Part shown: one piece after another, positions 18,627 to 28,147 of the stretch | How positions within the stretch are numbered: the stretch's first letter is position 1 | How the letters are laid out: every line of letters begins with the position of its first letter | Source of the DNA: Bacteroidia bacterium | GTDB taxonomy: Bacteria > Bacteroidota > Bacteroidia > Flavobacteriales > Schleiferiaceae | Reading direction: 5' to 3' | Assembly (NCBI GenBank): GCA_030424545.1 | Contig: JAUHWL010000011.1 | Coordinates: 31,644-95,643 of the forward strand | Length of the DNA: 64,000 nt | Notes under the pieces: generated by a model | Told to the model about the DNA's origin: nothing | Database searches by the model: none | The model's input: the letters and a program-made list of their open reading frames with translations, nothing else | Program-made: the position numbers and the translations under genes

Positions 18627-19250
18627 TTATCTATCGTGTATGCCTTTGCCGATAAAAATATCGGGTTTTGCTTTTTCAATTCTAGATGTACGTGTTTTGC
18701 TTTGTTTTGGTGCCGCAAAATGCAGCAAATAGCCACGTTGCCTACCAGGCGTTAAGGCATAAAAAGCCGATTTAAAAATTTCGTCTTCACTAAAAATGTG
18801 CAAAAGCTCTTCTGGAATTTCATAGTCCGAAGTTTTCTTAAGGGCTACTTTTAATCCAGCTTTTTCTATTTCTATGGCTTCGAAAATGTAAGACTTAAGC
18901 AGGTTTTCTTGCGCGGCAATTTCTTTAACATTTGTAAAGCGTACTTGGCGCGTAGCTTGTACATTTTTAGTTTGTTGCACCAAAATTCCTTTTTTGTCTT
19001 GCAACAAAGCACCTTTAAAAAAGCTAATGCAGCAGTATTCTTTAAATGCACTTAGTAAGATAATATTATTGCCTTTGTAGGTATAGCAAGGGCTTCCCCA
19101 TTTAGATTCTTCGGTTAAGCCGCAATCTAAAAGTAAGGCCCTTACACGTGCTAATTCTGCTTTCCACGTGTGCACTTTGCATTGGGGTGTGCCACCTAAA
19201 GAGCAGCGTCCGCATCCATCTATAAAATATACCTCGGGGTTTGTAGTCAT
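18627..19250 (-). CDS. YdeI/OmpD-associated family protein
   Basis: A 207-residue cytosolic protein with a DUF1801-like N-terminal half (WGSPCYTYKGNNIILLSAFKEYCCISFFKGALL) and a C-terminal OmdA/YdeI helix region (IPEELLHIF, then FYALTPGRQRGYLLHF). The family is widespread and its biochemical role unsettled; E. coli and Salmonella members are linked to peptide resistance. The ATG at 19250 is preferred to a TTG at 19253. An unusual Cys-rich N-terminus (GCGRCSLGGTPQCKVH) precedes the domain and could bind metal, but this is a guess. Confidence 0.8.
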   Translation of the reverse strand: MTTNPEVYFIDGCGRCSLGGTPQCKVHTWKAELARVRALLLDCGLTEESKWGSPCYTYKGNNIILLSAFKEYCCISFFKGALLQDKKGILVQQTKNVQATRQVRFTNVKEIAAQENLLKSYIFEAIEIEKAGLKVALKKTSDYEIPEELLHIFSEDEIFKSAFYALTPGRQRGYLLHFAAPKQSKTRTSRIEKAKPDIFIGKGIHDR

Positions 19251-19381
19251 CAATATTTTAAAAATTTGATATTAAAAAAGAGATGACAAATTAATCATAA
19301 TTACGGGGTAAAAAAGTGTTTTTGGTTTTGCAGATAAATGCAGACAATGCGCTATAATTCTGTTAAGCGGATGCTGATTTT

Positions 19382-19948
19382 TTAATTTGTAAAAAGCAAC
19401 GAATAAGTCATTGTATGGTTTCCATTGCTTAGTTTTAAGGAAAAGCAAATTTTTGTTATGCCTTCAAAATTTTCTACCTCTTGTAAGGTCCATAATGCAT
19501 CATAAAGACCTTTATCGGTAAATACAACAAATTTTGTTTGCGTTATTTCTAATCCTTGAGACGTAGCTAGTTCTTTTACCTTTTCAAATTCTTCGCTAAG
19601 GTTATCATATGTGTAAGGAAATGATTTAGCATATTTAAAATCTGTTCCAATTAAAGTATCAATAGCCAAAACAACGCTTGGATCGTCATAATCTCTAATT
19701 GTATCAATAACGGCATCATCAATTACTTTAATCTTATTGCCAAATGCAGGAACAACTTTTGTAAAATAATGCGCATCTGTTGTTGTAGTGTTTTCTGGAG
19801 TGTATTTGATTAACGAGTATGTTGTTTCACCATCGTTAAAGGTAAAAATGGTTTCCTTGTTCAAGTCAGATTTTTGTTCGCACTGAATAAAAAGAGCAAT
19901 ACAAACAAGTAAAATAGCAGGCAATAAATTTTTAGTAAGATTCATCAT
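19382..19948 (-). CDS. predicted lipoprotein, unknown function
   Basis: A 188-residue protein with a lipoprotein signal (ALFIQC, Cys at about residue 23). No domain recognised. The mature part is acidic and rich in beta-prone segments. It stands alone, with 128 bases to YdeI and 108 to rlmB. The start is one of two adjacent ATG codons. Confidence 0.65.
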   Translation of the reverse strand: MMNLTKNLLPAILLVCIALFIQCEQKSDLNKETIFTFNDGETTYSLIKYTPENTTTTDAHYFTKVVPAFGNKIKVIDDAVIDTIRDYDDPSVVLAIDTLIGTDFKYAKSFPYTYDNLSEEFEKVKELATSQGLEITQTKFVVFTDKGLYDALWTLQEVENFEGITKICFSLKLSNGNHTMTYSLLFTN

Positions 19949-20056
19949 GTTAGGGTTTAAGCGTTGGTAAATATTTCAAAAACAAACGCATAAAAATTCC
20001 TTCTGGTATAATGTATCCCAAAAGTGCCTAAAGAATTTATGAGGAGAAAACCTCTG

Positions 20057-20815
20057 TTAAACCGAGCGTTGCCTTACCGCCTCGTACAAAATTACTCCAG
20101 CGCTAACGCTTACATTCAAGCTGCCAATTTCACCCATCATCGGGATTTTAGCCAAATGATCGCAAACCTTCATTAAGTTTTGGCTTATACCTGTTTCTTC
20201 GTTGCCCATAATAATGGCTGTAGGTTTACTGTAATCTGGCGCATAAATGGCGTTGTTGGTTTTCTCGGTACATCCTACCAATTGCAAGCCCATTTGTTGT
20301 AGTAAAAACGCGGCATCGCGTAGATGTGGTGCGCGGCAAATTGGTACGCGCATTAAAGCGCCAGCACTGGTTTTTACCGCATCGCCATTGATGGCTGCCG
20401 CGCCTTGTTCGGGTACAACAATGGCGTGTACTCCGGCACATTCGGCCGTGCGCACTATGGCGCCAAAATTTCGTACATCGGTTAAATGGTCTAAAATCAT
20501 TACCAATGGTACTTGGCCTTTTTCAAAAGCAGCAGTAACTACGTGTTCTAAGTTATCAAAAGTTATGGGCGATAAAAAAGCAACCACGCCTTGGTGATTT
20601 TTTTTGGTTAACCGATCTAGTTTTTCAACCGGAACGGTTTTAACACTCATGCCACGCGCGCGCAAAGCAGTGCTCAACTCTTGCCACAAATCACCTTTAA
20701 GGCCTTTTTGCACAAAAATTTTGTCTAATTCTTTTCCGGCTTCAAGAGCCTCCAATACGGGTCTAATACCAAAAATAAGCTGGGCTGCTAACCCTTGTTT
20801 GGCGGTCTCTCTCAT
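20057..20815 (-). CDS. rlmB: 23S rRNA (guanosine-2'-O)-methyltransferase RlmB
   Basis: SpoU/TrmH-family methyltransferase of about 252 residues. The N-terminal substrate-binding domain begins IFGIRPVLEALEAGK. The C-terminal SPOUT knot has the three family motifs: NFGAIVRTAEC, IIMGNEETGIS and IPMMGEIGSLNVSVSAGVILYE. It methylates the ribose of a guanosine in the 23S rRNA peptidyl-transferase region (G2251 in E. coli). The ATG at 20815 overlaps the upstream GWxTD gene by 53 bases; a GTG at 20824 is an alternative. The overlap suggests an operon with rmuC. Confidence 0.92.
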   Translation of the reverse strand: MRETAKQGLAAQLIFGIRPVLEALEAGKELDKIFVQKGLKGDLWQELSTALRARGMSVKTVPVEKLDRLTKKNHQGVVAFLSPITFDNLEHVVTAAFEKGQVPLVMILDHLTDVRNFGAIVRTAECAGVHAIVVPEQGAAAINGDAVKTSAGALMRVPICRAPHLRDAAFLLQQMGLQLVGCTEKTNNAIYAPDYSKPTAIIMGNEETGISQNLMKVCDHLAKIPMMGEIGSLNVSVSAGVILYEAVRQRSV

Positions 20816-22097
20816 CTTGTGCACGTTTAATTTCTTTTATGTCAAATACTCGGCCATTGCGCCAGCTTTCAATGGCTTGGCTCCAACCGTATCTATATTT
20901 ACTAGAGCGGTTTAGGGCGTAATCATTATCGGTAAATGGATTTACAAGTTTGGTAAATGTAAACACATAACTTAAGCTACTGTTGGGGTCTCCATAAACC
21001 CAGGTTTCTTGAAACTCATTTCGAGTAACTTCTGTGGGTGCCCCTAAAATGGTATAAACTATTCCTCTATCTGTTTTCCAGCCTTCTAAATAAGATGTAA
21101 AGTGCATATTACAGGTTTCTACCCGATTGTAATAAACGCCAACTAATAATTTGCCACGGTCTACATTTCCAGCCATTCTCAACCAAAACTTATCAACTTC
21201 AAGTTTCATTTCTTGGTCATCTAATTTGCTAATATCTGCGTATTCGCTTTTTGTGGTGAGGTAGCGCAATGGCGGCCCTAGATTTTGCCTTCTTGTAATA
21301 AGTGGATATTCGTTGTAAAAATTAAATAGCGTAAATCCCTGCTTTGTCGTTTCATCTAGTTGAAAATGATAAAACCCAGATTTTTTTAAAACAAGGGGGG
21401 AAGAGGCGTCTACACGAAATGTACTATCTGCCGTATATTTAAAACTAAGCTCTACATTGTTGGCATAAGGGGTGGCTGCAAGCGGAAAGTTACGATTGTA
21501 ATACCGCACTAAAAATTCGGTTTTGCCTGATTGATGGGTTAGAAGAAATGGTGTGTTAAGGGGGTAATGATTTTGAAAAACAACGCAGTTGCTAGGGGTT
21601 GTTAAGAGGAAGTTTTGTCTAGTTTGTTTATCGCTTTTATCAATTGATATAATATCAACGTAAGAAAGGTTTCGGTTTAAATCGGTTAATACAACTTCTA
21701 GGATGTACTTATTGGCTTCGGAAAAGGTTTTGTAATAAAGACCAAACTTGCTAGTGATGATTTCTGTAATTAAGCTAGGTTTTGAATCGACTAAACTAGT
21801 AGAGCCAGAATCTATAAGGGTTGTACGCTGATAGTCTGAATAGAGCTTGTATTTAATTTTTAAATGAGCCGAATAATGATTGCTTTCTGGATCTCTTACA
21901 TAAAGTAACTGGTCACTAGAACCTTCAAAAAATACAATGCTAGAATCTACAGCATTGTTATACACTTTTAATTTTGGTCTAAGAACAATAGCATCTTCTT
22001 GATATACATGCGCAAGGTTTAACTGCTCTAAATTCCGGTTACTTGTACAGCTAAGTGCAATAATTACAAAAAATAATATGTTGGTTATCCACTTCAC
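20763..22097 (-). CDS. GWxTD-domain lipoprotein
   Basis: A 444-residue protein with a lipoprotein signal (ALSCTS). It has the GWxTD domain of Bacteroidota: EGWKTDRGIVYTILGAPTEV near residue 340, followed by WVYGDP and YVFTFTK. The N-terminal 300 residues are beta-rich and resemble other envelope proteins of this family. Function is unknown. Its ATG at 22097 directly follows the rmuC stop, and its 3' end overlaps rlmB, so the three genes form one unit. Confidence 0.85.
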   Translation of the reverse strand: MKWITNILFFVIIALSCTSNRNLEQLNLAHVYQEDAIVLRPKLKVYNNAVDSSIVFFEGSSDQLLYVRDPESNHYSAHLKIKYKLYSDYQRTTLIDSGSTSLVDSKPSLITEIITSKFGLYYKTFSEANKYILEVVLTDLNRNLSYVDIISIDKSDKQTRQNFLLTTPSNCVVFQNHYPLNTPFLLTHQSGKTEFLVRYYNRNFPLAATPYANNVELSFKYTADSTFRVDASSPLVLKKSGFYHFQLDETTKQGFTLFNFYNEYPLITRRQNLGPPLRYLTTKSEYADISKLDDQEMKLEVDKFWLRMAGNVDRGKLLVGVYYNRVETCNMHFTSYLEGWKTDRGIVYTILGAPTEVTRNEFQETWVYGDPNSSLSYVFTFTKLVNPFTDNDYALNRSSKYRYGWSQAIESWRNGRVFDIKEIKRAQDERDRQTRVSSPAYFWY

Positions 22098-23423
22098 TTA
22101 GTCTTCTAATTCTGCGTCTGCTTGTGCTTTATCAATTAACTTCTTATCTAACTGTTTTGTTGTTTTTAGGCCTAATTTTCTTAACGATTCTGTTCTGTTT
22201 ATCAAGTTTCCATTGCCCGAATAAAGCTTGTTCATGGCCTTTTCATAAGATCCTTTTGCCGTATCCATTTGTCGGCCTAACGAAATTAAATCTTCGCTAA
22301 AGGCAACAAATTTATCATAAAGCAATCCACCTTGTCTGGCAATCTCAATGGCGTTTTGTGTTTGTTTTTCTTGTTTCCAAATGCTGGCAATGGTACGCAA
22401 TGTTGCCAAAAGGGTAGAGGTAGAAACAATAACTACATTCTTGTCAAACGCATCTTGAAAGAGCGCGTTGTCTGCTTGCACCGCTGCCGTAAAAGCCCCT
22501 TCTATGGGTATAAAAAGCAACACAAAATCTAACCCATCAACCCCATATAAGTTCTGATAATTTTTTTCACTGAGGCCTTTTACGTGTTGTTTTATAGAAA
22601 GCAAATGTTGTTTTAAGGCAGCCTGTTGCTCATCTAAATCTTCCGAATTGGCAAAACGCTCGTACGCAACCAATGATACTTTAGAATCTACAATTACGTT
22701 TTTTTCTTCGGGCAATCTAATAATGACATCAGGCTGATAGCGCTTGCCATCTTCTGTAGTTAACGAGTTCTGAACGAAATATTCGCTGTTTTTTACAAGT
22801 CCACTTTTTTCTAAAATACGCTCTAAAATTACTTCGCCCCAATTGCCTTGCGTTTTTACATCGCCTTTTAGCGCTTTGGTGAGGTTGGTAGCCTCCTTGC
22901 TTAAACGCTCGTTTAAATCCATAAGGCCTTTTACTTCGGTTTTTAGACTTATGGTATCTTTTTGTCCTTTCTCGTAGGTTTCTTCTACCTTTTTTTCAAA
23001 GCTTTCTAGTTTGTCTTTAAACGGAGAAAGAATAATGCTGATTTGCTCTTTGTTTTGCTGTTTAAACGTTTGGCTGTTTTTATCTAAAATATCTTGCGCC
23101 AAAACCTTAAAATCGTTTTTAAAGGTTTCTTGCAGTTTTTCTAATTCTTCTTTTTGCTCGGTTAGTTTAGTTTCTAAACCACGATGCTTTTCTTCCCAAG
23201 CAGCCAATTCTGCACTTAGCTCATTAATGCGTCTTTCTGCATTTTGCTTGCCGTTTTCGGTTTCCTGCAAGCGTTGTTGCACATCTGTAAAACGCTCTTT
23301 TGCAACATATTTTAAGTCTATTTCATTTTGTTCTATGGTGTTAGATTTAGATTTGTTTTTTCCAAATAACCAACCAATTACACCACCCAGCAATACACCA
23401 AGAAATAGAAATACTATGTCCAT
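22098..23423 (-). CDS. rmuC: DNA recombination protein RmuC
   Basis: A protein of 441 residues with an N-terminal membrane anchor (IVFLFLGVLLGGVIGWLFG), a coiled coil (about 40-120) and the RmuC nuclease-like domain. The signature GNWGEVILERILEKSGL is followed by YQPDVIIRLPEEKNVIVDSKVSL, which has the PD-(D/E)XK-like core. RmuC limits recombination at inverted repeats in E. coli. The ATG at 23423 is chosen over a TTG at 23426. It is the first gene of the rmuC-GWxTD-rlmB unit and diverges from the ATP-grasp gene. Confidence 0.95.
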   Translation of the reverse strand: MDIVFLFLGVLLGGVIGWLFGKNKSKSNTIEQNEIDLKYVAKERFTDVQQRLQETENGKQNAERRINELSAELAAWEEKHRGLETKLTEQKEELEKLQETFKNDFKVLAQDILDKNSQTFKQQNKEQISIILSPFKDKLESFEKKVEETYEKGQKDTISLKTEVKGLMDLNERLSKEATNLTKALKGDVKTQGNWGEVILERILEKSGLVKNSEYFVQNSLTTEDGKRYQPDVIIRLPEEKNVIVDSKVSLVAYERFANSEDLDEQQAALKQHLLSIKQHVKGLSEKNYQNLYGVDGLDFVLLFIPIEGAFTAAVQADNALFQDAFDKNVVIVSTSTLLATLRTIASIWKQEKQTQNAIEIARQGGLLYDKFVAFSEDLISLGRQMDTAKGSYEKAMNKLYSGNGNLINRTESLRKLGLKTTKQLDKKLIDKAQADAELED

Positions 23424-23544
23424 CAAAAAAAAAATTAATAAGGCTCAAAAATAAGGCAATGAAATAGGAATTGCTTAAAACAAAATTGATTTTATACCCA
23501 CAAAATTGAGGATTACCTTTAATTTGTGTAAAGCAAAAAATTTC

Positions 23545-24447
23545 ATGTTTGATATTGTAATTCTTACAGAAAGACGTTATGTAAATCCACCAGAAATAAC
23601 GCCATATATAAAAAATGTATTGGCAGAGGATAGGATGCTCATGGATGCGCTTGAAGCCAAAGGGTTACGGGTTTTAAAATTGTCTTGGGATGACGAAAAC
23701 TTTGATTGGAACCAAACCAAATACGCCCTTTTTAGAACCACGTGGGATTATTTCAATCGGTTTTCTGAGTTTAAACCTTGGTTTGATCAAACCAAAACCA
23801 AAACTATTTTTATAAACCCCGCAGAACTAATAGAGTGGAATTTAGACAAACATTATTTGCAAGATTGTGCTAAGGGTGGAGTACACATTCCGCCAACTGT
23901 ATTTATTGAGCAAGGTGATAAGCGACCGTTTCAAGACATATGCAATGCGCTAAATTGGTCAGAATTAATTCTAAAACCTTGTGTATCGGGAAGTGGGAGG
24001 CATACGTATAAAATTAAACCCGCTGAAGTGGAGAAATATGTTACCATCTTTAGCGAAATCATTGCCCAGGAAAGCATGATGCTACAGGAGTTTCAGCACC
24101 AAATAAAAACAAAAGGTGAAATTTCTTTGATGATGTTTGGAGGAGAATGTAGCCATGCTGTTTTAAAAAAAGCTAAGCCCGGTGATTTTCGGGTGCAGGA
24201 TGATTTTGGCGGAACGGTGCATAATTATAAAGCAAACGAAAATGAAATTGCGTTTGCCAAAAAAGCGCTTAAGGTTTGTAACCCAAAACCGTTATATGCC
24301 CGCATAGATATTTTTTGGGACAACAACGATAATCTTTGTCTGGGCGAGTTAGAATTAATAGAACCTGAGTTGTGGTTACGTATGAGTAGAGATGCTGCAT
24401 TGTTGTTTGCGGAGAAGATTGAGAAGTTTGTTAAAAGCAATGTTTGA
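23545..24447 (+). CDS. ATP-grasp domain protein (RimK/DcsG-like)
   Basis: A 300-residue cytosolic ATP-grasp ligase-like protein. Motifs are ILKPCVSGSGRHTYKI (nucleotide-binding Lys and glycine-rich loop), MLQEFQHQIKTKGEISLMMFGGE, and ARIDIFWDNNDNLCLGELELIEPELW (the metal-binding Asp/Glu and Asn-like segment). The N-terminal FRTTWDYFNRF motif is shared with proteins often annotated as D-cycloserine ligase DcsG. That label should not be taken as function. The ATG at 23545 is chosen because the longer TTG start adds residues with no family match. It stands alone. Confidence 0.8.
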   Translation: MFDIVILTERRYVNPPEITPYIKNVLAEDRMLMDALEAKGLRVLKLSWDDENFDWNQTKYALFRTTWDYFNRFSEFKPWFDQTKTKTIFINPAELIEWNLDKHYLQDCAKGGVHIPPTVFIEQGDKRPFQDICNALNWSELILKPCVSGSGRHTYKIKPAEVEKYVTIFSEIIAQESMMLQEFQHQIKTKGEISLMMFGGECSHAVLKKAKPGDFRVQDDFGGTVHNYKANENEIAFAKKALKVCNPKPLYARIDIFWDNNDNLCLGELELIEPELWLRMSRDAALLFAEKIEKFVKSNV

Positions 24448-24510
24448 GATTAGGTTTATTTATCCAATAATTCTTGTACTTTAAAATTTCCAAATCAATA
24501 AGTATTTTTC

Positions 24511-26103
24511 ATGCATAAGTTTACCAACAAACGTTTGGCATTTTTAGGTATAATTTTACCTGTTTTATGTTGCTTTAACCCTACGTATGCGCAAATATTT
24601 ACGCGCACAGAATTACCTACGTTGCTCACTACCCCTTGGGAAATTACCTACGGCAGCGATGGCTATTTATGGTTAACCGAGGCTGGCGGAAATGTAGTTC
24701 GAGTTGATCCAACCACGGGCAACAAAACGGTTGTGTTTACCGCTTCTGATTTTTTTGCAGGCTCACCGTTAGAAAACAATCCATTGTGCCACAATCCGCC
24801 TATTGGTCAAGGTACATTGGGGTTGGCTTTGCATCCTAATTTTTCAAATCCCGCAACTTCATTTATATATTTTGTGTATTCGTATAACAGCGGAACATCA
24901 GCTGTGCCAGCAACAAAATTTCGCATTAAACGGTTAAAATGGGATGCAATAACTGAATCTGTAGTGGCCGATACAAATATTGTAAACAACATTTCTAATG
25001 GCTACGATCATTGGGGAGGACGTTTAATTTCGGGCATTCAAAATAATGTTCCGTATTTGTTTTTATCGGTAGGTGATAATGGAATTTCTGAAGAAAATGC
25101 GCCCACTTGCTACAATCCACAAAGTAGCAATCCCAACAATTTTGCACAAGACCCAACAACCATGAACGGGAAAATTCATCGTTTTAAAATGGATGGTTCT
25201 ATTCCCGCAGATAACCCCATTGCTGGAAACTCGTTTTACACGCGTGGTCACCGAAACCCTCAAGGATTGATGTACAACCAAGCACAAGAAATTTTGTATG
25301 ATGTAGAACATGGCGATCGTACGGATGATGAAATAAATATGCTTTTTAAAGGCATGAATTACGGCTGGAAGAACGTACGTGGATACAGAAATGACAATAG
25401 TTTTCCGGGCGAAAATGCTTTTGCCAATAATTATATTCCAAACAATGCAATTGCCAACGATTCATTGGTTGACCCCATTTTTGCATGGTGTACTTCGGCC
25501 CCTAGCGGCAATAATTATTTAGATTGGTGTACAGTGGCCCCTTCGGGTGGTGAGTATTATGGAAGTTCTGGTATTGCCCAGTGGACAAACAGTTTGTTGG
25601 TGGTTACCTTGAAAAACGGAACGAATACTGATAGCGAATTGTTTCAACTAAAGCTTGATGCTGATGGGAAAATGCTTCCAAGTACTCCTGCCAATGAAAA
25701 CCCCAAACGCTATTTTGGTGCAGATACTTTACTTAATGGTAGGTTACGAGATTTGGCCATTTCGCCCGATGGAAGAAAAATTTACATTGTAAATAATGGT
25801 GGAGCCAACCGTGACAAAATAATTGTTTATTCGCTAGATACCACAGGTTTCAGTATTCCACAAAACAATTTAGCTACCATTGAAATCTTTCCAAATCCTA
25901 CCTCCACAACGCTGAAATTAAAAAACGTTGAAAATTTTAAAGATTTCCTACAGTTAAAAATCACGACTATTTTGGGGCAAACTGTGTTGGAAGAAAATCA
26001 ACTATTAACCGAAATCCCTGTATACTCCCTGAGCAAAGGCGTCTATTTTTTAACACTTAATTTTAGTAGTGGCACTCGTATTATAAAATTTGTTAAAGAA
26101 TAA
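24511..26103 (+). CDS. secreted PQQ-dependent sugar dehydrogenase-like protein with T9SS sorting domain
   Basis: A 530-residue secreted protein. A signal peptide (NPTYAQI) is followed by a glucose/sorbosone dehydrogenase-type six-bladed propeller (about 35-440). Family motifs are TPWEITYGSDGYLWLTEAGG, GTLGLALHPNF, YTRGHRNPQGLMYN with the catalytic-type His, and EHGDRTDDEINMLFKGMNYGW. The last about 75 residues (IEIFPNPTSTTLKLKN to GTRIIKFVKE) are a T9SS sorting domain. It probably acts on sugars at the cell surface or outside; PQQ dependence is from the family, not shown here. Confidence 0.88.
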   Translation: MHKFTNKRLAFLGIILPVLCCFNPTYAQIFTRTELPTLLTTPWEITYGSDGYLWLTEAGGNVVRVDPTTGNKTVVFTASDFFAGSPLENNPLCHNPPIGQGTLGLALHPNFSNPATSFIYFVYSYNSGTSAVPATKFRIKRLKWDAITESVVADTNIVNNISNGYDHWGGRLISGIQNNVPYLFLSVGDNGISEENAPTCYNPQSSNPNNFAQDPTTMNGKIHRFKMDGSIPADNPIAGNSFYTRGHRNPQGLMYNQAQEILYDVEHGDRTDDEINMLFKGMNYGWKNVRGYRNDNSFPGENAFANNYIPNNAIANDSLVDPIFAWCTSAPSGNNYLDWCTVAPSGGEYYGSSGIAQWTNSLLVVTLKNGTNTDSELFQLKLDADGKMLPSTPANENPKRYFGADTLLNGRLRDLAISPDGRKIYIVNNGGANRDKIIVYSLDTTGFSIPQNNLATIEIFPNPTSTTLKLKNVENFKDFLQLKITTILGQTVLEENQLLTEIPVYSLSKGVYFLTLNFSSGTRIIKFVKE

Positions 26104-26136
26104 GGCAAATTTTGTTTAGCGAATAAAAGGTTGAAT

Positions 26137-27636
26137 TTACATCCACTCTTTATTACTGCTTTCTACCGCGTAAAGCAATTTATTGGCCAACTCAAAACCA
26201 TCTTTTTCTTTGATGTAGGGGATGCTTAAATTACCTGAGGCGGTATACACTTTTATACTCACCAATTTTCTTTGTTTCTGAAAAACACTTTGGTTTACCG
26301 CCACATTTTGCACTTTAAATGTTTTAAGCAATACCTGCTCTGGAAAAACAAATCCTTTGTTTATTACCAACAAATCAGTGCTTAATTGGGCCTTGAAATG
26401 TTGCACGTATTTATACACAAAAAATACTGCGGTAACTGCAAGGGCGCATAGGGCAGAGGCAACTAAAATTTCGCCTGTAAAAAATGCAATGCACGTTAGT
26501 AGCAACGGTATGCCCACAAAAAATAGAAATAACCTCACCAGCCAAAAATTATCTGGTTTAATTTCTTTCTGGTTTACCGCGGTGTTATATTCGGGGTAGA
26601 AGGCATTTTGCACGGTTTCTTGTTGATGTTTTTTACATCCCGGAACACGAACCGTTTTTTTTCTGCTTACTTCGGCACTGGCTGCTTGGTAAATGGCCAA
26701 ACTTTTAAAACCTATTAGTTTTCGCAATGGATTTGATTTCCACTTGATGTATTGGATTTTGTTTACCGGAATAAAGTTTTCTTCTTTTTTAAGTAATCCT
26801 GAACTCACGCTTAGCCCCGATTTTTTAAGCGAAACGGTTAAATCAAAATAAAGCATGAATACTGCCCAAACGCTAAAAGCAATAGAAATAAGAAAGAATA
26901 CCAAAACAAACAGCGGAATAATAACCGCTAAAAAAGTAAATACTTGTTTAAAAACGCTTTCTTCTTCGTATCCAAAAATTTCAGAAAATTGAGTGGTATA
27001 CCCGAAAAATATACCCAAGATGATTAAACTTGATTTAAAATGATTCTCGGTTAATCCCACTTTGAGAATATCCAAAAAACCCAATTTCATTAGAATTTTT
27101 TCTTCTTCTACCGAGGTTGTTTTTGCAATAGTATCTTGATTGCCCTCTGTTTGTTCTCCAACATATTCATCGGCTTTTAACGCCAACAAATGTGTTTTTA
27201 ATGCGGTTGCATATTCATATTTAAGGGCGGGAATTTCGGCTTCTTTTTTTGCCGAACCAGCAGTATCTAGCTGCAATGCGGCCAACCCCAAAATCTGTTG
27301 AACAATGTTGCGTTTTATATGCACGGTTTGGATGCGTTCTAGCGGAATTAACGATTCTTCTTTGCGCAGCACGCCTTGCTTAATCACGAATTTATCGGCT
27401 TTGATATGAAAAAAATAGTTTTTCCAGGATAGGTAACTCCAAACCGCACCAAAGGCCAAAACCACAGCAGCAAACACGCCAAACATCCAAAATTCTAGAT
27501 GTTCGTTTTTACCTTGAAAAAAAGGGATTAGACCATAAATCAGAACTTGTCCCCATTTTTTTAGTCCCTGCAAAAAAATAATGATTAGCCCTAAAGGTGC
27601 TAGCTTCCTTGGTGTGCTCAGGTCAGCTATCTGCAT
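26137..27636 (-). CDS. membrane protein with bacterial PH domains (YdbT-like)
   Basis: A 499-residue inner membrane protein with paired transmembrane segments alternating with bPH2 (DUF304) domains. The recurring signature is a short helix then K-x-E-x-x-I-P-x-x-x-I-Q (ESLIPLERIQTVHIKRN near 92-106, ENFIPVNKIQYIKWKSNP near 289-303), and a third weaker copy lies in the C-terminal 90 residues. In Firmicutes, YdbS/YdbT are linked to resistance to a lantibiotic-like compound; the role here is unknown. It overlaps the preceding smaller PH protein by 14 bases and ends the men operon. Confidence 0.88.
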   Translation of the reverse strand: MQIADLSTPRKLAPLGLIIIFLQGLKKWGQVLIYGLIPFFQGKNEHLEFWMFGVFAAVVLAFGAVWSYLSWKNYFFHIKADKFVIKQGVLRKEESLIPLERIQTVHIKRNIVQQILGLAALQLDTAGSAKKEAEIPALKYEYATALKTHLLALKADEYVGEQTEGNQDTIAKTTSVEEEKILMKLGFLDILKVGLTENHFKSSLIILGIFFGYTTQFSEIFGYEEESVFKQVFTFLAVIIPLFVLVFFLISIAFSVWAVFMLYFDLTVSLKKSGLSVSSGLLKKEENFIPVNKIQYIKWKSNPLRKLIGFKSLAIYQAASAEVSRKKTVRVPGCKKHQQETVQNAFYPEYNTAVNQKEIKPDNFWLVRLFLFFVGIPLLLTCIAFFTGEILVASALCALAVTAVFFVYKYVQHFKAQLSTDLLVINKGFVFPEQVLLKTFKVQNVAVNQSVFQKQRKLVSIKVYTASGNLSIPYIKEKDGFELANKLLYAVESSNKEWM

Positions 27637-28147
27637 CTTTTTCTATTTTAGAATTGATGTATTCACGGATGTTCTCAGCTATTTCTACTGTTAATCCGGG
27701 AATGGTAACATCGCTGCTGCTGCCACCGGCCGTATAAATTTTTACAGACGAAAGCCCAAACATTCGGTCCATGGGGCCGCGCACCAACTCGCTGTGCTGG
27801 ATGCGCGAAAGCGGTACCGTTGTAATTTTATGAAAGATTAATCCCCTTTGGTAGCTGATGTCTTTTTCGCGCAGCGCAAAACCTTTTTTAAAAAAACCGA
27901 AATACCCTACAAGCATAAACAAGAGGATGATTATAGCCCCACCAATAGAAGATGCCCAAATAATTTGCGGTATTCTTTCTAAGTTTTTTAAGGTGAAAAT
28001 CACCAAAAAACCAGCAAACCCCAACGATAAAATAATTCTGAAAATTAAAATTTGCGTTAGCAGTTTTCGGTTTAAACGGGTAAACGTTAAATCTTCTATT
28101 TTGGGCAAATCTGCTGAGGCTATTTGCGCGTTGCTAAATTCTTGCAT
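27623..28147 (-). CDS. membrane protein with bacterial PH domain (YdbS-like)
   Basis: A 174-residue protein with two transmembrane helices (about 36-50 and 65-87) and one bPH2 domain, signature GLIFHKITTVPLSRIQHSELVRGP. It is translationally coupled to menB by a TAATG overlap and to the YdbT-like gene by 14 bases. The small/large pair YdbS-YdbT is conserved in other phyla, usually without men genes. Why it follows menB here is not known. Confidence 0.88.
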   Translation of the reverse strand: MQEFSNAQIASADLPKIEDLTFTRLNRKLLTQILIFRIILSLGFAGFLVIFTLKNLERIPQIIWASSIGGAIIILLFMLVGYFGFFKKGFALREKDISYQRGLIFHKITTVPLSRIQHSELVRGPMDRMFGLSSVKIYTAGGSSSDVTIPGLTVEIAENIREYINSKIEKDADS

